NCBI RefSeq assembly: GCF_002846205.1
Contig: NZ_PHKV01000003.1
Coordinates: 124,001 to 188,000, forward strand
Source of the DNA: Xanthomonas prunicola
GTDB taxonomy: Bacteria; Pseudomonadota; Gammaproteobacteria; Xanthomonadales; Xanthomonadaceae
Direction: 5' to 3'
DNA length: 64,000 nucleotides
Shown: positions 1 to 8,605 of the stretch, in pieces
Position numbering within the stretch: position 1 is the first letter of the stretch
Layout of the letters: every line of letters starts with the position of its first letter
Notes under the pieces: model-generated
The model's input: the letters and a program-made list of their open reading frames with translations, nothing else
Told to the model about the DNA's origin: nothing
Databases searched by the model: none
Made by a program: the position numbers and the translations under genes

Positions 1-276
1 GATGGGAAACTGCGCATCGAAGCTGCCCTCGGCCACTTGCAACGCAGCGGCCTGCACGGTCTTGCCGATCGATTTCGGCAGCAATCCAAGTTCGGCGTTG
101 ACGCCAGCCGCTGCCGCCTTGATCAAGCCCAGCGCGCGAATGAAACCGCGCGGCATCGGCTGCCCGGACACCGGGAAATTCTGCACCGCACGCTGGGTCT
201 GCGCGCCCCACAACGCATCGGCAGGCACCTGCAGTTCACCCATGCTGTCGTGTTCGGTCCTGAAACGTTCGCTCAT
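1..276 (-). CDS. fumC: class II fumarate hydratase, N-terminal part (cut by window edge)
   Basis: Only the first 92 codons are present; the gene runs off the left edge. The N-terminus has the class II fumarase pattern: [20 protein letters not shown], then [10 protein letters not shown] and a stretch matching the family's [21 protein letters not shown]. The enzyme is a cytosolic homotetramer that interconverts fumarate and malate in the TCA cycle without an iron-sulfur cluster. The catalytic SS loop and the C-terminal domain lie outside the window. The ATG at 276 is chosen because the family signature begins within four residues. Its direction is opposite to the next gene. The fumC call is firm; the rest of the gene cannot be judged. 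Confidence 0.93.
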   Translation of the reverse strand, partial: MSERFRTEHDSMGELQVPADALWGAQTQRAVQNFPVSGQPMPRGFIRALGLIKAAAAGVNAELGLLPKSIGKTVQAAALQVAEGSFDAQFPI

Positions 277-559
277 CTGCACTCTCCGCACATTGTTGAT
301 TTGTGGTGATGGATGGCTGGCGGCGGGCGTACCCACGCTGGCGAGGCTGTCTACGATACTCGCTTGCCGCGTTGCGACGATGTCGTCGCACGCTGTCGGC
401 TAAGCTGCCTGCTGATCACTACGAGATACCAAACCGCCATGGGCGATGAGCCTGACTGTAGACATGCAAACTCCACGTATGTTGCCGGGATACTCCGCAC
501 CGCCACTGCACATGCACTAGCACGCAGATGTACCGCTCTTGCAGCGCATGGGGGCGGAC

Positions 560-1882
560 ATGTTGGGTAACGTCCTGCTGCTATTCGTCGCGCTGTTGCT
601 GGTGCTGTTGAATGGATTTTTTGTTGCCGCCGAGTTCGCGCTAGTCAAGCTGCGGCACACGCAGGCGGTGGGCCTGGCGCAAACCAATGGTTGGCGCGGG
701 CGATTGCTGCTCGGCGTGCATGCGCATCTGGATGCGTATCTGTCGGCCTGCCAGCTCGGCATCACCCTGGCTTCGCTCGGATTGGGCTGGGTCGGCGAGC
801 CTGCCTTTGCGCATCTGCTGCAGCCGTTGTTCGATACGCTGGGCCTGTCGCCGGAAGCTGCACAAGTCACTGCGCTGGCGATCGCCTTCAGCCTGATTTC
901 CTTCCTGCACATCGTGTTGGGCGAACTGGCGCCCAAGACGATGGCGATCCGCCGTCCGGAACGCATGTCGTTGTGGACCGCCGCGCCGCTGTACGTCTTC
1001 TACTGGCTGATGTACCCGGCCATCTGGGTGCTCAACACCAGCGCCAACCGGTTCCTGCGCCTGCTCGGCTGGGGGGAGGTCGAACACCACTCGCACCGCT
1101 ATTCGCGCGAAGAGTTGATGTTGATCGTCGGCCGCCAGGACCCGAACGCGGCTGCGCCCGACCAAGGGCTGGCCTTGATGAGCCACGCGCTGGAATTGCC
1201 GGACCTGGTTGCCGGCGATCTGATGCGTCCGCGCGAGCATCTGCGCAGCCTGCGCGAAGGCATGAACCTGGAAGCGGTGCTGGCGGAGTTCAGTGAGTCG
1301 CGTTACAGCCGTTACCCCTGGTTCGATGCCGATGGCGAACAGGTGCTGGGCATCCTGCACACCAAGGACTTATTGGTAGCGATGGCACGCGGCCAGGACC
1401 TGGAAGATCTGCGCCCGCTGCTGCGCCCACCTACCGTGCTGACCCTGGAAACGCCGATTCCCAGCGCGCTCGAGCAATTCCGCACCGGCACCACCCACCT
1501 GGCGCTGTGCGTGGAAGAAGAAGGCCGCATCCTGGGCTTTTTCACCTTGGAAGACCTGCTGGAAGTGGTGGTCGGCGAGATCGAAGACGAGCATCGCCAC
1601 GTGGTGCGTGATGCCCCGATCCGTGGCCAGGACGGCTCGCTATTGGTCGCCGGCAGCACTTCGATCTTCCGGCTGGAACGCCTGCTCGGCCAGGATCTGA
1701 GCGCACCGGACCACGTCAATTCGGTCGGCGGGCTGATCCTGTATCAGCTGCAGCGCCTGCCCGAAGAGGGCGAAACGCTGGAACTGGATGGCCACCTGCT
1801 GACCGTGCGGCGCATGGCCGGCCACCGCATCCAGGCAGTCACGGTGCGTCCGGTGGGCGAAGCTGGCACCGCCGCCAGCTGA
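560..1882 (+). CDS. CNNM/CBS-domain membrane protein (CorC/TlyC-like, UPF0053)
   Basis: Predicted 440-residue inner-membrane protein. Residues 1-150 hold hydrophobic segments with the CNNM signature LNGFFVAAEFALVKLR; the middle has a CBS pair (DLMRPREHLRSL and SRYSRYPWF followed by LGILHTKDLL); the C-terminal 80 residues are a CorC_HlyC-type domain ending in TVRRMAGHRIQAV. This family is linked to Mg/Co export and was historically called hemolysin C; the transported ion cannot be read from sequence. Starts at 539 (TTG), 548 and 560 are in frame. I prefer 560 because GGGGG lies about 5 bases upstream and the first hydrophobic segment then starts at the N-terminus. It is convergent with the CAP-domain gene, only 10 bases away. 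Confidence 0.88.
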   Translation: MLGNVLLLFVALLLVLLNGFFVAAEFALVKLRHTQAVGLAQTNGWRGRLLLGVHAHLDAYLSACQLGITLASLGLGWVGEPAFAHLLQPLFDTLGLSPEAAQVTALAIAFSLISFLHIVLGELAPKTMAIRRPERMSLWTAAPLYVFYWLMYPAIWVLNTSANRFLRLLGWGEVEHHSHRYSREELMLIVGRQDPNAAAPDQGLALMSHALELPDLVAGDLMRPREHLRSLREGMNLEAVLAEFSESRYSRYPWFDADGEQVLGILHTKDLLVAMARGQDLEDLRPLLRPPTVLTLETPIPSALEQFRTGTTHLALCVEEEGRILGFFTLEDLLEVVVGEIEDEHRHVVRDAPIRGQDGSLLVAGSTSIFRLERLLGQDLSAPDHVNSVGGLILYQLQRLPEEGETLELDGHLLTVRRMAGHRIQAVTVRPVGEAGTAAS

Positions 1883-1892
1883 CGCCTTCGAT

Positions 1893-2843
1893 TCATTCGG
1901 CGGACACGCGAGGCGATTCGCCGATGCGAAACCAATAGCGGTAATCGCGCGACTGCCCGCCGAACCGCACCCCGCGGATGGTCACATCGTAGATCACACC
2001 CGGCTGCAAGCGCGGCACCCGGAACTGCAGGCTATTGGGCACCCCGAAACCCTCGTGGTCGTCGCTCAGGTTGCGCACCTGCAACTGGCGTCCGCCGCGC
2101 GCGCTGATCTGCACCTGCGCATCGGCGTAGTCGACATCGCGATTGGCGAACTTGCGGTTGCGGTCCGGCAATGCGGTGAACGACAGCAGCGCCTCGTCGA
2201 CGTAGTAGCGGCGCGGATACTCACCGATCGGCCAGGCGATGAAATCGGCGCGCGCCCGCGCGGCGACGCCGACCGCCGGAACGAAGCGCAGCGCGGCACC
2301 GCTGCTGAACGCGGCGCCGTCGCGACCAGCGACCATGCCGAAGGCGACGCGTTGCAGGAACGGGTCCAGCAGCCAGCGCCGGTGCCCCAGTCCACCGGCG
2401 CTGACATTGTTGGCGTCGGTCAGCCACTCGATCACGATCTGTTCGGCGCTGGAGAAACGCAGCAGCGGCGAGCTGACCCCGCCATAGATCAGGCTACGGC
2501 GCGCGCCCTTGGCCGCGGTGTCGGAGTAGCAGCGCCAGTCCGGCGCCAGCGTATGGCTGAGGCGGCCGTTGGCGGCAATGACCAAGGCCGCCTGGGTGGC
2601 TTCGGGCTCGGCCGCCGGGTCGTAGTCGACCGCGTCGAGACCGTGCAGCCGACGGATGTCGTTGATCAGCGCCAGCACGCGTTGTCGTTGCGCCGGTTGC
2701 AGCTCGCCGGCACGGCAACCGGCGATCGCGGGCGGAGTCCGATACAGCGCCGCCGCCTGCGCGGCGAAGTCGGCATCCTGCGCAGCGGCGGGCAGCGCGG
2801 CGGGCAGGATCGCGAGAGCGAGGCGAGCGAAGATCTGGCGCAT
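1893..2843 (-). CDS. secreted CAP-domain (SCP/PR-1-like) protein
   Basis: 316 residues with a cleavable signal peptide of about 21 residues (hydrophobic LALAILPAALPAA, AQ junction). The centre resembles a CAP fold: a helix with INDIRRLHGLDAVDYD, then GRLSHTLAPDWRCYS (a CAP-type His) and SAGGLGHRRWLLDP (a second conserved His). About 110 C-terminal residues form a separate, probably beta-rich extension. Bacterial CAP proteins are extracytoplasmic and mostly of unknown biochemical role. The gene is divergent from purB across a 200-base gap. Its start is fixed by the signal peptide. The domain call is moderately firm, a specific function cannot be given. Confidence 0.75.
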   Translation of the reverse strand: MRQIFARLALAILPAALPAAAQDADFAAQAAALYRTPPAIAGCRAGELQPAQRQRVLALINDIRRLHGLDAVDYDPAAEPEATQAALVIAANGRLSHTLAPDWRCYSDTAAKGARRSLIYGGVSSPLLRFSSAEQIVIEWLTDANNVSAGGLGHRRWLLDPFLQRVAFGMVAGRDGAAFSSGAALRFVPAVGVAARARADFIAWPIGEYPRRYYVDEALLSFTALPDRNRKFANRDVDYADAQVQISARGGRQLQVRNLSDDHEGFGVPNSLQFRVPRLQPGVIYDVTIRGVRFGGQSRDYRYWFRIGESPRVSAE

Positions 2844-3004
2844 GGCAAGCCGGAAACAGCGCAGGGCGCTCTACCATAAAGTGCAGGTTGCGCTGTGTCG
2901 GGCTCATCTGGTGCGCAGGTAACCCGCCATTCAGCCGAATCTGGCATGGGCTTGGCGCCCCACTTTGCAGCGCACTGGGCCTGACCGCTGCGCTGGCGGC
3001 GTAG

Positions 3005-4411
<1,407 letters not shown>

Positions 4412-4421
4412 GCTGGCCCGC

Positions 4422-4446
4422 CCGCAAGCCCCCTGTCAGCTTGCGG
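4422..4446 (+). terminator. weak hairpin after purB
   Basis: CCGCAAGC (4422-4429) pairs with GCTTGCGG (4439-4446) around a 9-base loop, 11 bases after the purB stop. There is no T-run, so it is a poor intrinsic terminator and could just stabilise the 3' end of the transcript. Confidence 0.3.
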
Positions 4447-4660
4447 AGCGGATCAGGTCATCGACGATCATCAGCGCCGGGCCATCGGGGTCACCGTCTG
4501 CCGATGAAGCACCGTCGGGATCAGTGACACCTGCGCCGCGACACATGTCGCGTCGCACGCGTCACGTCTCGAGACCGGCCTGAACCGCGGGCGCAGGCCT
4601 ACACATGGGTAACCGAGCCGGACTGCTATCGTGTCGGCCTTGCTCTTCGGGAGATCGGCG

Positions 4661-5158
4661 ATGCGTGTCACTCACCCACTGTCCCTGTTGACGCTGGCAA
4701 GCGTCTTTGCACTGAGCGGATGCGGCGGCGACGGCCCTGCCGCGCAGGCGTTGTCGGCGGTCTCGTCCACGCTGACCGATCCGGCCAGCGGCGCTGACTG
4801 CGCCGGCAAGGATGTCCGGCTGACCCGCAATGACAGCGAATGGATCCTGCACGGCGAGTGCGGCACGGTCACCATCACTGCCTCACGTGGCGCAATGAAT
4901 CTGGATACCGCGCGCAGCATTCGGGTGGAAGGAAACAACTTCACGGTGCTCAACAAGCAACTTGGCCAGCTCAGCGTGACCGGTCACGACAACACGCTCA
5001 ATCTCACCAATGTCGATAACGTGGACATTCAGGGCAACAAGAATCTTGTGCTCGCGCGCGAAGTGAAACAGGTGCGGTTTTCCGGCAACGACAACACCGT
5101 CAACCCATCCAGCAAACCCACACTGGACGACCGTGGCAGCGGCAACAAGGTGATGTGA
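4661..5158 (+). CDS. lipoprotein with DUF3060-like repeat domain
   Basis: 165 residues. A type II signal peptide ends in a lipobox (VFALSGC), so Cys21 is the likely lipidated residue. The mature part contains short beta-type repeats of the form IRVEGNNFTV, LSVTGHDNTLNL, VDIQGNKNLVL and VRFSGNDNTVN, spaced about 20 residues apart, which is the pattern of DUF3060 proteins and suggests a small beta-solenoid. No enzymatic residues are evident. The ATG at 4661 is preferred to an upstream GTG at 4631, since it gives a standard signal peptide and has a GGAGAT sequence about 9 bases upstream. Envelope location is expected; the function is unknown. Confidence 0.8.
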   Translation: MRVTHPLSLLTLASVFALSGCGGDGPAAQALSAVSSTLTDPASGADCAGKDVRLTRNDSEWILHGECGTVTITASRGAMNLDTARSIRVEGNNFTVLNKQLGQLSVTGHDNTLNLTNVDNVDIQGNKNLVLAREVKQVRFSGNDNTVNPSSKPTLDDRGSGNKVM

Positions 5159-5433
5159 TCTGTGCGGTTGTGATGCGCACGGCGTTAGCGTGCGCGCTCC
5201 AGATCAGCCAGATGCACGTCGCTGCACGGCCGCACCGCATGCAACGCCACCAGGCGATGCTTTTACAAACGGTGCGGATTTAGCGCGGCGAACAAACCGG
5301 CTGCGTCCCTGCCAGGCTGGCGCAGCCGGGGCTCGGAATCCTCGCAAACCGCCCGTACCTTGCGGTTCTGAGCGCCGCCCGCACCCACCTGACCACTGCT
5401 CGCTGCGTTTTTAAGCCGCTCTTGGCACGTCAA

Positions 5434-5821
5434 TCAGGGCCGCCGCGCGGCCACTAGCGTCACCTCGCGCGGCTTGGCTGCACCGCGCACGATCACCAAA
5501 CGCAGGGTCTCCCCGACCTTGCGGTTGACGGCCTGCTTGAACACATCGGCCTTGCCTCCAGCCACCGTGATGCCTTGTGCGGCCACGATCGCATCGCCCA
5601 CCTGCAGCCCGGCGGTGGCTGCGGGCGAGGCCGGCTTCACCGAATCGATCGTGACCGAGGTCAGCGTGGGATTGAACGAAAATCCCTCGCTTTCCACCGC
5701 GAAACCCAGGCCGCCGCCCCCCCTTGTCATCGGCGGCCTGCGCGGCGCCGTGTACTCCCAACGTCGCAGTCAACACCAGCAGCAGCGTCAGACGATGCAT
5801 GCAAGCAGTTTTCCAAAGCAT
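5434..5821 (-). pseudogene. signal peptide + PDZ-domain protein, frameshifted in a 7-base homopolymer
   Basis: Two overlapping reading frames together make one small protein. The first starts at 5821 (or 5800) with a signal peptide ending GVHGAAQAADDKGG. The second continues as GGGLGFAVESEGFSF, then a PDZ-like domain with PASPAATAGLQVGDAIVAA and ending VTLVAARRP. The switch falls in a run of seven C on the plus strand (5717-5723; G on the coding strand). Six G would restore a single frame of about 128 codons. As written, translation from 5821 loses the PDZ domain. The alternatives are a sequencing or assembly error, a real pseudogene, or a slippage-prone switch. The PDZ part lacks any protease domain. 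Confidence 0.7.
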
Positions 5822-6038
5822 AGGGAGCAGCCCACCAAGGCTGCGATGCCGCAGTGTTTCGGTGCAGGCGCTACCACGCATGTGCCATCGGACACACTGA
5901 CCCGTGCTGCGGCGGCGGACGAGCGCGCGTGCGGCGTGCCCGGCACAGGTGCACATCCGGCTCAGGCAGTCGACAATAGGCCATCCAGCGCCAATGCCGC
6001 GCACCGCACTCTCTTCTACACCTTGTAAGGACCCCGCA

Positions 6039-7496
6039 ATGGCCGTACGTAAAGCGACCCCACTTGCCATCGAAGTCCAGGCCCGTCCGGGACAGCCGCT
6101 GGGCATGCCGGTCGAGCGTTTCCTGCGCAATTACTGGCACAAGCACCCGCTGTTGATCCGTAACGCATTCGCGGACTTCGCCTCGCCACTGCAGCCGGAA
6201 GACCTGGCCGGACTGGCCTGCGAAGACGGCGTGCTGGCGCGCCTGATCCGCCACGACCGCACCACCGACAGCTGGGACGTGCGCACCGGCCCATTCCAGG
6301 AAACCGATTTCCCCGGCCTGCCCGACCATGATTGGACTTTGCTGGTGCAGGACGTGGACAAATGGGATGCCGACGTGCGCGCCCTGCTGGAGCAGTTCCG
6401 CTTCCTGCCGCGCTGGCGCATCGACGACATCATGATCAGCTTCGCCGCTGCCGGCGGCTCGGTGGGCGCGCATGTCGACCATTACGACGTCTTCCTGCTG
6501 CAGGGCCAGGGCCACCGCCGCTGGCAGATCGACGCGCGCACCGCGCAGGGCCGCAAGGCCACCCCACTGGCGTTCCGCGACGATGTCGAGCTGAAGCTGC
6601 TGCGCGCGTTCAAACCGACCCACGATTGGGTGCTGGGCCCGGGCGACATGCTGTATCTGCCGCCGTTGATCCCGCACCACGGCGTGGCCGAAGACGCCTG
6701 CCTGACCTTCTCCATCGGCACCCGCGCACCGTCCTCGGCCGAGCTGATCGGCGATTACCTGGACACCTTGATTGCCGACGCTGACGAGGCCGTGCGCTAT
6801 CACGACGCAGACCTCACGGTGCCGGCCGATCCGTACGAGATCGACGTCACCGCAATGAACCGCGTGGTCGCAGCGCTCAACGCGTTGCGCATGAACGATC
6901 CCGATCGCTTGGGCGACTGGTTCGGTCGTTTCATGACCACCTACCGCGCTTCCGGCGACGTGGTGCCGGCGCCAGAACCCATCCCGCGCGAAGCGGTCGA
7001 GCAGGCGCTGCAAGAAGGCGTGCTGCTGCATCGCCACCCCTGGTCGCGTCTGGCCTGGCGGCGTGCCAAGCGCGGCGCCACGCTGTTCTGCAGCGGACTG
7101 GAGTTCGCGCTGTCGGCCAAGGATGCGTCCCGTCTGGCCGCGGCCGAAGAGATCGACGGCACGCTGTACGCGCAGTTGTCGCCGCGTGGCCGTGAGGTCG
7201 TGCTAGAGCTGCTGGCACAGGGCCATTACCAGCGCGCCCACGAAGACGCCGACGGGGATATCGCCGACGACGAACACGTGCATGTCCTGCGCGCGTCTTC
7301 CGACCACGACGACGCAGACGCCGAAGACGACGCACCGGAAGCGGATGACGCCATCGATGCGGATGCCGATGTCGAGCACGTCGCTGACGACGCCGGCAAC
7401 CCGGCAGAGACGCTGGATGCCGTGCAGGACGCTGTTGCCGAGATCGAAGACGACGCCGATTCCGACCACAGCGACGACACCATCAAACCCGCATGA
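6039..7496 (+). CDS. roxA: ribosomal oxygenase, JmjC/cupin family (50S L16 arginine hydroxylase) with acidic C-terminal tail
   Basis: 485 residues. The protein matches the YcfD/RoxA family of Fe(II)/2-oxoglutarate dioxygenases that hydroxylate an arginine of ribosomal protein L16. Visible elements are the N-terminal FLRNYWHKHPLLIR, the metal-binding HxD in GAHVDHYDVFLLQG (His145, Asp147), HRRWQI, and the distal histidine in PPLIPHHGV (His213). A winged-helix-like dimerisation part follows. The last 80 or so residues are extremely acidic (runs such as DDADAEDDAPEADD) and make the protein about 110 residues longer than E. coli YcfD (373). TAAGGA lies 9 bases before the ATG. Its stop overlaps the next gene by 4 bases (ATGA). 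Confidence 0.9.
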   Translation: MAVRKATPLAIEVQARPGQPLGMPVERFLRNYWHKHPLLIRNAFADFASPLQPEDLAGLACEDGVLARLIRHDRTTDSWDVRTGPFQETDFPGLPDHDWTLLVQDVDKWDADVRALLEQFRFLPRWRIDDIMISFAAAGGSVGAHVDHYDVFLLQGQGHRRWQIDARTAQGRKATPLAFRDDVELKLLRAFKPTHDWVLGPGDMLYLPPLIPHHGVAEDACLTFSIGTRAPSSAELIGDYLDTLIADADEAVRYHDADLTVPADPYEIDVTAMNRVVAALNALRMNDPDRLGDWFGRFMTTYRASGDVVPAPEPIPREAVEQALQEGVLLHRHPWSRLAWRRAKRGATLFCSGLEFALSAKDASRLAAAEEIDGTLYAQLSPRGREVVLELLAQGHYQRAHEDADGDIADDEHVHVLRASSDHDDADAEDDAPEADDAIDADADVEHVADDAGNPAETLDAVQDAVAEIEDDADSDHSDDTIKPA

Positions 7497-8425
7497 CCCA
7501 GCACGCCAGGCCGCAGATCGTCGCTCTGAACCCGGCTTCCGATGCCGGGGCCCTGCGCGCACTGCGGCTGGCCTGCAGCACAGACACCGCTGACGACACC
7601 AACGGTACCGCGTGGGATGCGTTGGACCCGCTCAGCCTGCATCTGGCAGCGCGCACCGAGGATGGTCAGTTGATCGCCTCGGTGCGACTCACTGCCGACC
7701 GCCGGCTGGACCGGCTCGGCGTTCTACCCGACTGGCGCCGCCGCGGATTTGCGGACCAACTGCTCGCTGCCGCCGTCGACACGGCCCGACAGCACGGCTG
7801 GCCCAGCCTGCACGCCAGCCCCAGCCCAAACGCGGAGGCGGTCTTCGCGCGCCAGGGCTTTCTGCCCGACACCACCCCACGCTCCTCACCCGGGCGCCTG
7901 GGCCAGACACACGCGGCGCCCGGCTTCGTCGTGCATCGTCGCCTCGATGGCCCGATGGCCGTCGAGACCCTCACCGCAGCCCTGGCCGCCACCACTGGTC
8001 TGCTCTACGCTGCGCGCCGCCAGGTGCTGATCTACACCCGCGCCCTGGACCCGCCGTTGTTCGACAACCCCGCCGTGCTCGATGCGCTGCGCCGTTTCGC
8101 CACCGCCCGCCACGACAAGCGCGTGCATGTCTTGGTGCAGGACCCCGCCAGCGCGAACGCGGGCAGCAGTGCAATGCTGCGGCTGGCACAGCGCCTGCCC
8201 AGCGTGTTCTGGTTCCGCGCGGTCAGCGACCCAGTCGATGCAAGTTTTGCATCGGTCTATGTTGTCGGCGACGACGCCTACTACTTTCGTCCAACAGGTC
8301 ATCGCTACGATGATGGCGAAACCTGGTTGTCTGGCGCAGCGCGTAGCCGCCAGTTGGAGCGCGAATTCGCGCAGATATGGGAGCGCAGCGCACGTTGGAA
8401 CGAGCCGCGCGCGCTCGGCATCTGA
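7493..8425 (+). CDS. GNAT-family N-acetyltransferase with C-terminal extra domain
   Basis: 310 residues, start overlapping the roxA stop (ATGA), so probably translationally coupled. Residues 55-130 carry the GNAT acetyl-CoA site: LIASVRLTADRR followed by LGVLPDWRRRGFADQLL and the ASPSPNAEAVFARQGF pattern. The C-terminal half (about 155-300) is a distinct domain with LIYTRALDPPLFDN and VHVLVQDPASANAGSS, resembling the DUF7931-type region seen behind some GNAT proteins and loosely like a phospholipase-D fold without the HKD motif. The acetyl acceptor is unknown. Context next to a ribosome-modifying oxygenase makes a role in translation conceivable, but this is inference. Confidence 0.82.
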   Translation: MTQHARPQIVALNPASDAGALRALRLACSTDTADDTNGTAWDALDPLSLHLAARTEDGQLIASVRLTADRRLDRLGVLPDWRRRGFADQLLAAAVDTARQHGWPSLHASPSPNAEAVFARQGFLPDTTPRSSPGRLGQTHAAPGFVVHRRLDGPMAVETLTAALAATTGLLYAARRQVLIYTRALDPPLFDNPAVLDALRRFATARHDKRVHVLVQDPASANAGSSAMLRLAQRLPSVFWFRAVSDPVDASFASVYVVGDDAYYFRPTGHRYDDGETWLSGAARSRQLEREFAQIWERSARWNEPRALGI

Positions 8426-8514
8426 CGCCGCAGCGCCCCTCGCACGTAGGCGTGCGCGCAATTGGTCTACCCTGCCGGTCAGCTCGCAGACGCCCCCTCA
8501 CTAGCGCAAGGGGG

Positions 8515-8520
8515 TATAAT
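8515..8520 (+). promoter_or_regulatory. putative -10 box of the sucA promoter
   Basis: A perfect TATAAT occurs about 85 bases before the sucA start, in otherwise GC-rich sequence. No good -35 box is visible at 16-18 bases upstream, which may mean an activator is required. The implied leader is roughly 80 bases. Confidence 0.5.
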
Positions 8521-8605
8521 TTTTGGAGATTTGAGACCGACCGATAGGGCATCTCGCCCTGCCGCTTCCGCACAATCATCCCCACAGCAGACCCGACTTA
8601 CCATC

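Noticed and set aside
4471-4671. 66-residue minus-strand frame before the DUF3060 lipoprotein gene
   Set aside because: Overlaps the lipoprotein start and promoter, arginine-rich, and without a ribosome-binding site.
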